From the NCBI GenBank assembly GCA_964606085.1, contig CAZSFD010000008.1, positions 1-64,000 of the forward strand: DNA of 64,000 bases. Reading direction: 5' to 3'. Under the pieces are notes generated by a model that saw only the letters and a program-made list of their open reading frames with translations, ran no database searches and had not been told where the DNA came from. Each line of letters begins with the position of its first letter. Positions within the stretch are counted from its first letter, which is position 1. The stretch comes from CAIQJJ01 sp964606085 (GTDB taxonomy: Bacteria; Chloroflexota; Anaerolineae; Anaerolineales; UBA4823). Positions 9,341 to 18,119 of the stretch are shown piece by piece. Both the position numbers and the translations under genes were made by a program.

Positions 9341-10728
9341 CCCTGATGGTGATGGTCTGAAAGATTATCGCCCGCTTCTGGGGCGGGGGCATGGGGTGTG
9401 GCCGCCAAAAAGCCGTGCGGACGAATGGTCATCCACAGCGCCCCCAGGCCAGCCAACGTTACGAGAATGCCGATCAGTGCGCCGCCACCCAGGGGGATGA
9501 GCGAGAGCAGCACAAACAGGGTCACACCCATCAATAACGGCCAAATTGGCTTCATCTCACCCTCCGGCCAGATGCGCCGATACAACCAGCCGCCCACGGC
9601 CAACGCCACCACCAGCTTGCTGACATAGAATAAGATGATCAAAAAGATCAACGTGACCAGGGCCAAAGCGATGTAGCCTCCCACGGCGACCATGATGGAG
9701 AGGCCCTCCAAGGTCACCACGCCCAGCAGCAGGCTCAACACCGTCACCAGCGCGCCCACCAACACCAGCGCCAGCGGCGTCACCAGCAAGACAACCAGCC
9801 CCCAGCCCAGGGCCGGCAGCACCCGCCGGGTGGCCTCGCCAGCGCGCTGCATGGGCCGATCAAGCAGTTTGAGCATGACAAAGCCTAAAATCAACAGGGT
9901 GATCCAATCCCGCCCGGCGCCCAACAGACGCTTCTGGAAATCTTCCACCGGGCCTAGCTTTTTCTCCACTTCACGAGCCTGATAGACAACCTGCCCACTG
10001 GGAATGGCAATCGTATTGGCCTGCTCCACGGTGCTGATATAGGTCAATGTGCCGCCCACCGAGGCCGTCTCAGCCACCCGCAAGCCGCTGGCAATGCCAA
10101 CGGGCAGTTCGGTGGCCGAATCGCCCAGCATGAGCGCAAAGTTGATCCCCTGACCGCCAGGCGGCTCCACATCGGCGAAGACATTGCGCCCCACACGGCC
10201 TTCCAATTCGAGGCCCACCAGCCCGGCGTGAACATCGCGGCCAACCTCGCCTTGCAAAACCGCCTGCGAACAGGCCAACGAGGCATCCACGCCAATCTGC
10301 GAGCCGGGCATCGTCTGAGCGCCATAGCCCGAAAAATACAGGTTGCGCTCAATCACCGCTTCCGGGTTCAACACCAGCGACGCGCCGCCAGCGAAGACCG
10401 AGCCAGTCACCCGGCTGTTCAATTGGAGTGATTGCCCCACAAAGGCAATGCTGCCGCTCACCGGCCCATTGACTTCGACAATGGCGCCGAAAATCAGCAA
10501 GTTGCCGTTGATTGGCCCGTTGATGGTGATTTGTGCGGCGTTGACAAACAAATTGCCATTGACCGTGCCATCTACGATAACCTTTTCGGCCTCCAGGAAC
10601 AGGTCGTCGTCAATCACCTGATCAGCGGGAATCCACTCCTCGTTGCTAAATTCAAAAGCAGAGGCCGGGATGACCACCAGGGCCAGCAGCGTCAGGACGA
10701 TCAGCGGAAGGATAAGTCGTTTTCGCAT
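9337..10728 (-). CDS. Secreted/membrane protein with bactofilin-like beta repeats and C-terminal TM helices
   Basis: 463 residues. A signal peptide (MRKRLILPLIV to about residue 25) is followed by a repetitive region of short beta segments (VIVDGTVNGNLFV, ITINGPINGNLLI, VEVNGPVSGSI), the pattern of polymer-forming bactofilin-type beta-solenoids, to about residue 230. The C-terminal half holds about five hydrophobic helices (from about residue 270 to 440), ending in a His-rich tail. The repeats probably lie outside the membrane, with the helices as anchor. It is the last gene of the same-strand array, 15 bp after the kinase gene, so it may be part of that signalling unit. Function is unknown. 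Confidence 0.75.
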   Translation of the reverse strand: MRKRLILPLIVLTLLALVVIPASAFEFSNEEWIPADQVIDDDLFLEAEKVIVDGTVNGNLFVNAAQITINGPINGNLLIFGAIVEVNGPVSGSIAFVGQSLQLNSRVTGSVFAGGASLVLNPEAVIERNLYFSGYGAQTMPGSQIGVDASLACSQAVLQGEVGRDVHAGLVGLELEGRVGRNVFADVEPPGGQGINFALMLGDSATELPVGIASGLRVAETASVGGTLTYISTVEQANTIAIPSGQVVYQAREVEKKLGPVEDFQKRLLGAGRDWITLLILGFVMLKLLDRPMQRAGEATRRVLPALGWGLVVLLVTPLALVLVGALVTVLSLLLGVVTLEGLSIMVAVGGYIALALVTLIFLIILFYVSKLVVALAVGGWLYRRIWPEGEMKPIWPLLMGVTLFVLLSLIPLGGGALIGILVTLAGLGALWMTIRPHGFLAATPHAPAPEAGDNLSDHHHQG

Positions 10729-10743
10729 CTTGTAGGGTACCTT

Positions 10744-12642
10744 TCAAAGCATTTGCACAAATTCCCCCGCGGTGGCAATGCGGTCGGCGGGTTCTTTTTC
10801 GAGCGCTTTCAGCAGCGCTTCTACCGTTTGGGCCGGGAGGGTGGGAACATAGGTGAGCGGGTCGGTGGGCGTTTGTTGCAGGTGGGCCAACATCATCGCG
10901 CCGGGGTTATCGGCCTGGAAGGGCAGGTGGCCGGTGAGCATCTGGTACGTGACAACGCCCAGGGCGTAGACATCGGCGCGGCCATCCACATGCCCGGAGG
11001 AGCGGATTTGTTCGGGGGCCATGTAGTTGAGCGTGCCCATCATCAGGCCGGTTTTGGTAGCGCCGGTGTCGCCGCCCAAAATTTTGGCGATGCCGAAATC
11101 GGTGAGAATGGCGCGGGGGCGGGGCATGACATCGGAAATCTGCAATAAGATATTGGACGGTTTGACGTCGCGGTGGACTAAATCTTGAAAGTGGGCGTAA
11201 TCGAGGGCGGCGGCCACATCGCCAGCCAGCGAGCGGGCCAGGTCGAGCGGCAGCGGGGCGGCATCGGCGATCAGGCGCGCCAGGTCTTTGCCGGCGATAA
11301 ATTCCATCACCATGTAATACAGGCCATCTACATCGCCGAAATCGAACATCTGCACGATGTTGGGATGGCGCAGCCCGGCAATGGCGCGCGCCTCGCGCTC
11401 GAAACGGCTGCGGAAATCGGCCTCCAGCGCCAGGTTTTGCGACAGCACCTTGATCGCCACCATGCGCTCCAGGCGGCTGTGCAGGCCCTTGTAGACTTCG
11501 GCCATGCCGCCGCGTCCGAGCAGTTCGATCACTTCGTAGGGGCCAATACGCGTCCCGGCGTCCAAACGCCGCCCGGCCCCGGTGGCCGCTGGCATGGTCT
11601 GCGAGGCCACAAAGCTGGCCCAGGCCCGCGAGGGATAGCGGTAGATGCCATCGTCATAAATCAGCAGACATTTTTGCACCAGGTCGCGCAGCACGGCCCG
11701 CAGCGTGGTATCGCTGACCGCGCGTTCGGCCAGTTCGTTCACCTGGCGCAGGGCGGTTTGTTCGAGCGGCGAGAGGTTGTGCCAGTAATACTCAAAGTGA
11801 GCGGCAAGCTCCTGGGCGGCGCGGCGCTCGATCACCCCCAGGCAGGCCTCCAGTTCGTTCGGCTTGGCGCATTCTTCCCAGGCATAAAAACAGGCCACCT
11901 GCAACGCCAACGGATGCCCGCCAGCGAACGTCAAAATAAAATCCTGCACAGCGGGCAAAAAGGATTGCCCGGAGGCCGCCGACGGCTGGCCGATCAACTG
12001 CCGGGCGGTTTCTGCATCGAACGCGCCCAGGAAGAGCGGGGCGAAGATGTTGAAAAACGGGCTGGACAAAATGGATTGCGCCTGCGCCGAATAGGTTAAT
12101 TGGATCAGCGGGCGGGCCGAGGCCGTGATGTAAGCCAACTGATAGCGCCCGGCCGCCGAACGCAGCGCATTGAAGAAGTTCACATCCAGGCTGGGATTGG
12201 TGCTGAGGCGCTCAAATTCATCGAGCATCAGCACGATACGCAAGTTGCGCTGGTTCAGGCGGCGCACGGCGCGCTCGAAAGCCAGGCGGCTGGGGCGGGC
12301 GATGGCATCGGCCAGGGCGGGTTCCTCGGGCAGTCCCCGTTCGATCAGCGCCTCGGCAATCTCACTGGCAAGCTGGCCGAAAACATCATCATGGCTGCCT
12401 TCGCCCAACACTTCGCAATCGAGGTAAACGAACAGATACTCATCCCCCAGGCCCAGGGCCGCCCACGTCGCCGGACGCATCAGGTGAAACAGCAGCGAGG
12501 TCTTGCCAATTTTGCGCGAACCGACAATGGAGACCGATTGATTGCCCTTGAGAAAAGCCACAATTTCGTTCAATTCAGCCGTGCGCCCGAAGAACATCGC
12601 CGGGTTGCGCAGCGGGCCGCGGGAAACATAGGGGTTAGACAT
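10744..12642 (-). CDS. AAA/STAND ATPase fused to Ser/Thr protein kinase
   Basis: 632 residues. The N-terminal half is an AAA_16/STAND-type NTPase: entry motif NPYVSRGP and FFGR, Walker A GSRKIGKTS at about 41-49, Walker B IVLMLDEFERL near 135-145, then a helical and winged-helix-like part. From about residue 366 a complete Hanks-type kinase follows: glycine loop LLGRGGMAEVYKG, AIKVL lysine, HRDVKPSNIL catalytic loop, DFGIAK, and GTLNYMAPEQ. It ends just after kinase subdomain XI, without PASTA repeats or a membrane anchor, so it should be cytosolic. It lies 13 bp after the large 7TM-GAF-AAA gene, whose C-terminal AAA module is clearly related. NTP-dependent switching of kinase activity is an inference. 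Confidence 0.88.
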   Translation of the reverse strand: MSNPYVSRGPLRNPAMFFGRTAELNEIVAFLKGNQSVSIVGSRKIGKTSLLFHLMRPATWAALGLGDEYLFVYLDCEVLGEGSHDDVFGQLASEIAEALIERGLPEEPALADAIARPSRLAFERAVRRLNQRNLRIVLMLDEFERLSTNPSLDVNFFNALRSAAGRYQLAYITASARPLIQLTYSAQAQSILSSPFFNIFAPLFLGAFDAETARQLIGQPSAASGQSFLPAVQDFILTFAGGHPLALQVACFYAWEECAKPNELEACLGVIERRAAQELAAHFEYYWHNLSPLEQTALRQVNELAERAVSDTTLRAVLRDLVQKCLLIYDDGIYRYPSRAWASFVASQTMPAATGAGRRLDAGTRIGPYEVIELLGRGGMAEVYKGLHSRLERMVAIKVLSQNLALEADFRSRFEREARAIAGLRHPNIVQMFDFGDVDGLYYMVMEFIAGKDLARLIADAAPLPLDLARSLAGDVAAALDYAHFQDLVHRDVKPSNILLQISDVMPRPRAILTDFGIAKILGGDTGATKTGLMMGTLNYMAPEQIRSSGHVDGRADVYALGVVTYQMLTGHLPFQADNPGAMMLAHLQQTPTDPLTYVPTLPAQTVEALLKALEKEPADRIATAGEFVQML

Positions 12643-12655
12643 AAGAGAACCTTTC

Positions 12656-15600
12656 CTAATTCATCGTCACTTCATCTACCACACGGTTGAGCGATTTGTA
12701 CTTCTCCACCCACAGACCCAGCAGGCCGAGTTTCCAGGCGTATTCTTCGCCGGTCTGATCGGCAGATTGGGCGGTGTTGAGGACATCGCGCAGCGCCAGG
12801 CGGTGCAGGGCTTCGCTGAGGGCCTGGCGGTCGGTGGGGACGCCGCGGTCAATCAGGTAGTCGGCCACGTCGGCGGCGGTAGTGTAGCCCGATTGCGGCC
12901 CCATGCGGCTGAGCGCGGTGAGGGCCAGTTTTTCGGTGGACGAGGCTTCGTTCCACAAATAGACAAAGTGGGCTTCGCCAGAGGCCAAAATGTCGTCGAG
13001 GGCCGCGTTGACATCGGCCACGGTGACGTAGGGCCGTTGGGTCTTGTTATGACGGTTTACGAGGCTGTGGCACATCAGTTGCAAAAAGTAAGGATGCCCG
13101 GCTGTCACACGCCAGATTTTGTCCAGCGCCAGGTCGTCATATTTCATGCCAAACTCAGCCACCGGTTCCTGAATCAGGCGCAGCGCTTCGGGGCGTTCGA
13201 GCAGGGTGATCTTGCGGTACAGGCTGATGTTGAACAGCACGTTCCAATAGTTGGAAGCCAGTTCTTCCAGGCGGTGCGTACCGCAGAAGATCACGCTCAG
13301 GTTTTCGTAATGCTGAATGATATGGCGCAAGAAGCCGAAGATCGACGCATCCAGGTCGCCGCGGCGCACCGAGGCTTCGAGTTCCTCGAACTCATCCAGC
13401 ATCAACAACACGTGCCGCCCGCCAATGGCCTGCCACATTTTGGGCAAAAAGCGATGCTCAAAGGCGTAGGTGGGGCTTTCGGCGAAATCGTGCAATGCGG
13501 GCAGGTCAAGGGCAAAGCCGCGGTCTTCGAGGGCGAAGGTGATTTCGGTCGCCAGCGCCAGGAAGAAATTGGCCAGGCCGGGGTCGAGGCCAAGCGCCTG
13601 GCCATCGAGGAAGACCGGCATGTATTCATCGCCCAGGTTGGCGGGCAATTGCTTGAGCAGCGAGGTCTTGCCGGTGCGCCGCTGGCCGATCAGCACCAGG
13701 TTGTTGCGATGGGCGGCGGCCAGGTTCTCCTGGATGAAAGCGACCACGTCTTGCCGCCCAAAGAAGAGCGGCGACCCGGCCTGCAAGGGCGTGCCAACCA
13801 CATAGGGATTGGGGATGAAGCGAAATTCGGTGGTGGTCTGCATCAGGTGGACGATGTCGGCGAAGTTTTCCACCTGATCGGCCCCGCCGGGATCGGTGTA
13901 GAGCATGGTGAAGCGCACACGGAACTGGCTGCTGCCCTGCGGGCCAGCGGCCACCAACGGTTGGACGCGCACCGTCACCTGCCCTTCTTCGCCGGGCGAG
14001 AGGCGCTCGAAATGGGCGCTCTCATCCAGCATGGCAAAATCGGGCGAGGCCTGCAGGCTGACGCGCACATTGAAGGCTGCCGAACGGCCATCGTTGCGCA
14101 GGTTCAGCGCCACGGGAACGATGTCGTTCTGCCAGGTGTGGCGGGTGAGCAGTTCGCAAGTGAGGTGGGCGCGGGCTTGCAGGTCGCTCATCGCCCGCGT
14201 GACCACGGCCAGCCATTTTTCGGTGATGCCCTGCACCATGGGGCGGTCTGCGCCGCCGTAACGGGTGCGCACAGTGCGCTCCAGGCGGCCCAGGCGTTCG
14301 ACGGCGGCAGCCCGGTAGGCCAGTTTGTCTTCGGGGGTGTCGAGGCGCTCGAAGGCGCGCAGCGAGTTGAGGACATCGAGCAGGTTGGCGAAGGTGTCGA
14401 GCAGGTCACCCAGGTGCGGGGCATGTTGGCGCATGAAAGCGACTTGCGCGTCATCGGGATAGGTGGCGGCCAGGTCGGTCAGTTGGGTGATCGAGTTGGC
14501 CTCATACGAGTTCAAGCACATACTGAACAGGTTCAACACCCAGGGGGTGTCGGGCGAACCGCCGCCCTCTCGCTGATATTCTTCCAGTTGGGTGATCAGG
14601 GTACGCAAACCCACGGGGAGCATTTCGGGCTGGCGGCGGCTGATGTAGATGTATTCAAAGCCCTGCGCCAGGCGGCCATAACCCACGGCCCCACTGTTGA
14701 ATAGAACCTGGGGCAGGTTGTGCAGCAGTTCGGCGGCGTGAATGTCGGCGCCAGCGGCCTGGGTGAGCTTGTACAGGGCCAGCAGACGCTCATCGGGCGT
14801 TTCGAGCAGTTGGCGGGCAAACTCTTCGGCGCGGCCCAGCGGCGAACGGCGGTGTTCGGCCAGGCGGCGCTCGGCTTCCAACAGGCGCTGCGCCTCGGCC
14901 TGCTTTTCTTCGATCAACCGGGCGACATAGATGGACGTGCCGGACTGATCGGCCAGGCCGCGCAGCAGAGCCACATCTTCGCGGAAATAGTTGAGGCCCG
15001 AAAGCCGCGAGCCTAGCGCCAAAACGCCTTGCAGGGGCGAAGCCGCCTGTGCGGCTGTCGAGGTCTTGGGGGCCATCAAGGGGATCAGCAGGGCAAAATC
15101 ATCATCGGTCAGGCGCGAGAGCGTGTTGCCCATTTGCAGTTGGGCCAGTTCGGCGGGCTTGAGCGCCAGGGTGTCGCCCATCTTTTCGGGCAAATCTTTG
15201 CTGTCGGCCAGGTGGCACAGCCCTTCGTGACAGAGATACACCGCGCCATAACGGGCGTGGTACAGGTCGGCAGTGCGTTCGACCAGCACGTGCAGCAGTT
15301 CGGGCATTTCGATAATCGTGCGCACCTGCTGGGCAAAATCGGTGAAGGCGGCGCGAAAATCTACCTGTTCACGATAAAACTGGCGGTCTACCACGCGTTG
15401 TATGCGCTTGCGCACCGGCATAAACAACAGGGTGAAGATGGCGGTGGTGATACCGACGATCACCTCGCCGCGTTCGACGCCGGTGAGCGCCAGGGAAATT
15501 TTCTGCATGACAATAATCGCCCCAATGTACAACGCGCCCAACCCCCCCGTCACCACGCCGTAGACGATGGTGCGATTGATCAAAAAGTCAATGTTCCAGA

Positions 15601-16537
15601 GCTGGTGGTAGGTGATCGAGATGGTTAGAAAAATGGGTACGGTCAGCAGGGCGATCAGGTAGAGCGGCTCGCCGATCAGGGTATACAACAGGTGCGTCAG
15701 ACCGGGTTCATGCAAGGCCGGCACAATTTGCAGCGGCAGGTTGAAGGCGAAATAACCGATGAAGGCCACCGCCAGGCTGAAGACGTTCCAGCGGGTTTGT
15801 AAGCGCTGCGCCTCGGTGGAAATGCAGCGGTAACGATGCAACTGCGAAAACAGCCCCGTGGCAAACCAGATCAGCATGACCAACGAAAGCGCTGAAACGC
15901 GAATGGTCTCAATCACATGGTCGGCCTGCATGGGGTCGCGCATGAACGTATACGCGACGATTTGAATGGCCCGCGTGGCGATGGTGACATCGGCTGTGGG
16001 GGCGAAGATCAGCCACAGCAGCAGCCAGCCGCCGCCCAGGTAGGCCAGCACGCGCGTCCACGATGGCACGAAATGTCCATCGGGGAAAACGTACATCACC
16101 AGCAGTGAAAGGCTGATCCCCAACACATGCAGCAGGCTGATCACGTCGGCGGTCTGCGGCATGACGTGGCTGAGGGTATCGAACGAGGGCAAGATGGCCG
16201 CGACGAAGGTCATCAGCGAGGCTGAAACCAGAAAAACCACGCCATCTTCCGACTTCTGCCAATAAATGACCGCCGCCGTGGCGAAAAAGGCCAGCAAGGC
16301 AATCGTTTCGGTGGCGAAGAGGAACAGGGCAAATAACTCGACGCTGAGGCCCATATCCATCACCAGCAGCACGCGTTCGGCGTAGGGCAGTTGGGTCAAC
16401 TGCACCAGGCGCGGCGAAATGGAGAGGATGAACAGGCCCAACACCAACGCCGCCAGGAGCATCCAGGCCATGCGCAGGGCAAGCCGGTGGATGCGTTGTG
16501 TGGTCTGGGTAACTGGTTGCGAGATATTTTCGGTCAT
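12656..16537 (-). CDS. Large 7TM-GAF-(Ig-like)-AAA signalling protein
   Basis: 1293 residues from the chosen ATG at 16537. The longer frame to 16642 is rejected because it would run through an intrinsic terminator at 16561-16591. Order: about eight membrane helices (residues 15-350), the cytoplasmic linker RKRIQRVVDRQFYRE seen in sensor kinases, a GAF-like domain (about 390-550), a long helical region, an Ig-like beta domain (NLRNDGRSAAFNVRVSL), and from about 905 an AAA_16/STAND ATPase (NPYVVGTP, FFGR, Walker A GQRRTGKTSLL, Walker B HVLLMLDEFEEL) with a winged-helix C-terminus. No histidine kinase core is present. It probably senses a signal at the membrane and passes it on through the ATPase; the partner kinase gene follows 13 bp downstream. 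Confidence 0.8.
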   Translation of the reverse strand: MTENISQPVTQTTQRIHRLALRMAWMLLAALVLGLFILSISPRLVQLTQLPYAERVLLVMDMGLSVELFALFLFATETIALLAFFATAAVIYWQKSEDGVVFLVSASLMTFVAAILPSFDTLSHVMPQTADVISLLHVLGISLSLLVMYVFPDGHFVPSWTRVLAYLGGGWLLLWLIFAPTADVTIATRAIQIVAYTFMRDPMQADHVIETIRVSALSLVMLIWFATGLFSQLHRYRCISTEAQRLQTRWNVFSLAVAFIGYFAFNLPLQIVPALHEPGLTHLLYTLIGEPLYLIALLTVPIFLTISITYHQLWNIDFLINRTIVYGVVTGGLGALYIGAIIVMQKISLALTGVERGEVIVGITTAIFTLLFMPVRKRIQRVVDRQFYREQVDFRAAFTDFAQQVRTIIEMPELLHVLVERTADLYHARYGAVYLCHEGLCHLADSKDLPEKMGDTLALKPAELAQLQMGNTLSRLTDDDFALLIPLMAPKTSTAAQAASPLQGVLALGSRLSGLNYFREDVALLRGLADQSGTSIYVARLIEEKQAEAQRLLEAERRLAEHRRSPLGRAEEFARQLLETPDERLLALYKLTQAAGADIHAAELLHNLPQVLFNSGAVGYGRLAQGFEYIYISRRQPEMLPVGLRTLITQLEEYQREGGGSPDTPWVLNLFSMCLNSYEANSITQLTDLAATYPDDAQVAFMRQHAPHLGDLLDTFANLLDVLNSLRAFERLDTPEDKLAYRAAAVERLGRLERTVRTRYGGADRPMVQGITEKWLAVVTRAMSDLQARAHLTCELLTRHTWQNDIVPVALNLRNDGRSAAFNVRVSLQASPDFAMLDESAHFERLSPGEEGQVTVRVQPLVAAGPQGSSQFRVRFTMLYTDPGGADQVENFADIVHLMQTTTEFRFIPNPYVVGTPLQAGSPLFFGRQDVVAFIQENLAAAHRNNLVLIGQRRTGKTSLLKQLPANLGDEYMPVFLDGQALGLDPGLANFFLALATEITFALEDRGFALDLPALHDFAESPTYAFEHRFLPKMWQAIGGRHVLLMLDEFEELEASVRRGDLDASIFGFLRHIIQHYENLSVIFCGTHRLEELASNYWNVLFNISLYRKITLLERPEALRLIQEPVAEFGMKYDDLALDKIWRVTAGHPYFLQLMCHSLVNRHNKTQRPYVTVADVNAALDDILASGEAHFVYLWNEASSTEKLALTALSRMGPQSGYTTAADVADYLIDRGVPTDRQALSEALHRLALRDVLNTAQSADQTGEEYAWKLGLLGLWVEKYKSLNRVVDEVTMN

Positions 16538-16560
16538 ACAACAACTCGTTCTGTGGCTGG

Positions 16561-16591
16561 CATAAAAAACCGCCTGGCAACCAGGCGGTTT
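16561..16591 (-). terminator. Intrinsic terminator after the coiled-coil gene
   Basis: On the minus strand an 11-bp perfect stem (arms 16581-16591 and 16567-16577, loop TTG) is followed by six T residues. It lies 48 bp beyond the stop of the gene at 16639-17103 and just upstream of the next start at 16537, so it separates the array into two transcription units or attenuates it. Confidence 0.85.
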
Positions 16592-16638
16592 CAGGTTATC
16601 CTGAATTTGGGTCACCAGAGCGCCTGTGGCCCATCTCC

Positions 16639-17103
16639 TCACGCGGCAGGCCGGTCAGGATCGCCAGAGCGCATGGTTTGAATGCCATTGCGCACCTGCG
16701 CCAGGAAACGATCCAGGTCAACTTCGAGGCGGGTCAGCACGTCGAGGGCGTATTGGTCGGCATCCTGGCGGATGGTGTCTATGCTGGCGTGGGCATTGCG
16801 GATGATCTGCTCGGCGCGGGCGTTGGCCTCTTGGGTGATGGCGTCGCGCTCGACCAGTTGCTCGCTGCGTTCGCGGGCCAGCGCCAGGGTGCGGTTGGCT
16901 TCTTCCTGCGCCTGCGCCAGGATGCGGTCGCGCTGCGAAAGCACCTGCTGCGCCTTTTTCACTTCTTCGGGGATGGCCACGCGCATCTGATCGATCAAAT
17001 CGAGGATGCGGTCTTCATCTACCAATACGCTGTGTGTGAGTGGAATGGGGCGGCTTTCGTTGAGGATTTCTTCCAGGCGGTCAATCAGGTGCAGGATGTC
17101 CAT
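16639..17103 (-). CDS. Coiled-coil DivIVA/ATP-synthase-b-like protein
   Basis: 154 residues, almost entirely helical with heptad patterns. It begins MDILHLIDRLEEIL, has a short loop (SRPIPLTHSVLVDEDRIL), then a long coiled coil rich in Ala, Gln, Arg and Glu (ILAQAQEEANRTLALARERS). This short cytosolic protein type recurs in Chloroflexota and related phyla and is often named after F-type ATPase subunit b or DivIVA because of its coiled coil; true function is unknown. There is no membrane segment, so it is not subunit b itself. It is followed by an intrinsic terminator. Confidence 0.7.
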   Translation of the reverse strand: MDILHLIDRLEEILNESRPIPLTHSVLVDEDRILDLIDQMRVAIPEEVKKAQQVLSQRDRILAQAQEEANRTLALARERSEQLVERDAITQEANARAEQIIRNAHASIDTIRQDADQYALDVLTRLEVDLDRFLAQVRNGIQTMRSGDPDRPAA

Positions 17104-17192
17104 ACGGCTTCTCCAAAAATATGCTCAGGATGCAGGCAAATCATTTACCCTGCCAGCGTGCAAGATTTGTGCGCGGTGCAGTTAATTCTACA

Positions 17193-18119
17193 CTATCCCG
17201 CCGCGCGGCGCAAACCAGGGGCAAACTGCACCGCAATGGCGGCGGCCAGGCGGGCGTTGTTGAGCAGCAGCGCCAGGTTGGCTTGCAGGCTGACCCCATG
17301 CGTCAATTGACTGACGCGGCTGAGCAAAAACGGCGTGACCGCCTGGCCGTGAATATGCTGCGCCTGCGCCTCGGCCAGGGCTTGCTGGATGGCCGCCTCG
17401 ACATCGGCGGCGGGCAGGGCCGCCTCAGCCGGCGGCGGGTTGGCAACCAACACGGCGCTGGTCAAGCCCAGGCCCCAGTGGGCGCGGGCCATTTCGGCAA
17501 TCTCGGCAGCGCTTTCGGCGCGGGCGCTGACCGGCAGGCCGCTGGTGGTCGAATAGAATGCCGGGAACTCATCGCACTGGTAGCCCACCACTGGCACGCC
17601 GAGCGTTTCGAGCATTTCCAGCGTGGCCGGCAGATCGAGGATGGATTTGGCCCCGGCGCATACCACCACACACGGCGTGCGCGCCAGTTGCGGCAGGTCT
17701 GCCGAGATGTCGAAGGGGGCCTGGCGATGCACACCGCCAATGCCGCCCGTGGCGAAAACCTGAATGCCAGCAGCCTGGGCGGCCAACAGCGTGCCAGCCA
17801 CGGTGGTGCCGCCCGTGGCTTTTTGGGCAATGGCCGGGGCGTAATCGCGCACGCTGATTTTGCGATAGCCGCCGGGCCGGGCCAGGCGTTCGAGTTGGGC
17901 GCGCTCCAGGCCAATGTGGATCAGGCCATCCAGAACGGCGATGGTGGCCGGGGTTGCGCCGCCTTGCTGCACCTGCGTTTCCATCTCCTGGGCAAGCTGC
18001 CCGTTTTGGGGATAGGGCAGCCCGTGGGTGATGACGGTCGATTCGAGGGCGACGAGGGGGGTTTGGGCCTCAAGCGCCTGCCTGACGGCGGGAGAAAATT
18101 GCATCGGGAAGGCATTCAT
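17193..18119 (-). CDS. psuG: Pseudouridine-5'-phosphate glycosidase
   Basis: 308 residues, the usual length of PsuG (indigoidine synthase A family). It shows the N-terminal signature LVALESTVITHGLPYPQN, then GGTTVAGTLLAAQAAGI, FATGGIGGVHR and CAGAKSILDLPATLE, which build the metal and phosphate site. The enzyme splits pseudouridine 5'-phosphate reversibly into uracil and ribose 5-phosphate in the cytosol. The usual partner, a PfkB-type pseudouridine kinase (PsuK), is not next to it. The gene instead overlaps the S24-peptidase gene by 4 bp (ATGA), so the two are translationally coupled within the signalling array. Confidence 0.93.
   Translation of the reverse strand: MNAFPMQFSPAVRQALEAQTPLVALESTVITHGLPYPQNGQLAQEMETQVQQGGATPATIAVLDGLIHIGLERAQLERLARPGGYRKISVRDYAPAIAQKATGGTTVAGTLLAAQAAGIQVFATGGIGGVHRQAPFDISADLPQLARTPCVVVCAGAKSILDLPATLEMLETLGVPVVGYQCDEFPAFYSTTSGLPVSARAESAAEIAEMARAHWGLGLTSAVLVANPPPAEAALPAADVEAAIQQALAEAQAQHIHGQAVTPFLLSRVSQLTHGVSLQANLALLLNNARLAAAIAVQFAPGLRRAAG

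Noticed and set aside
12767..14704. A 645-codon open frame on the + strand
   Set aside because: Antisense to the 7TM-GAF-AAA gene, compositionally a shadow, no recognisable domain.
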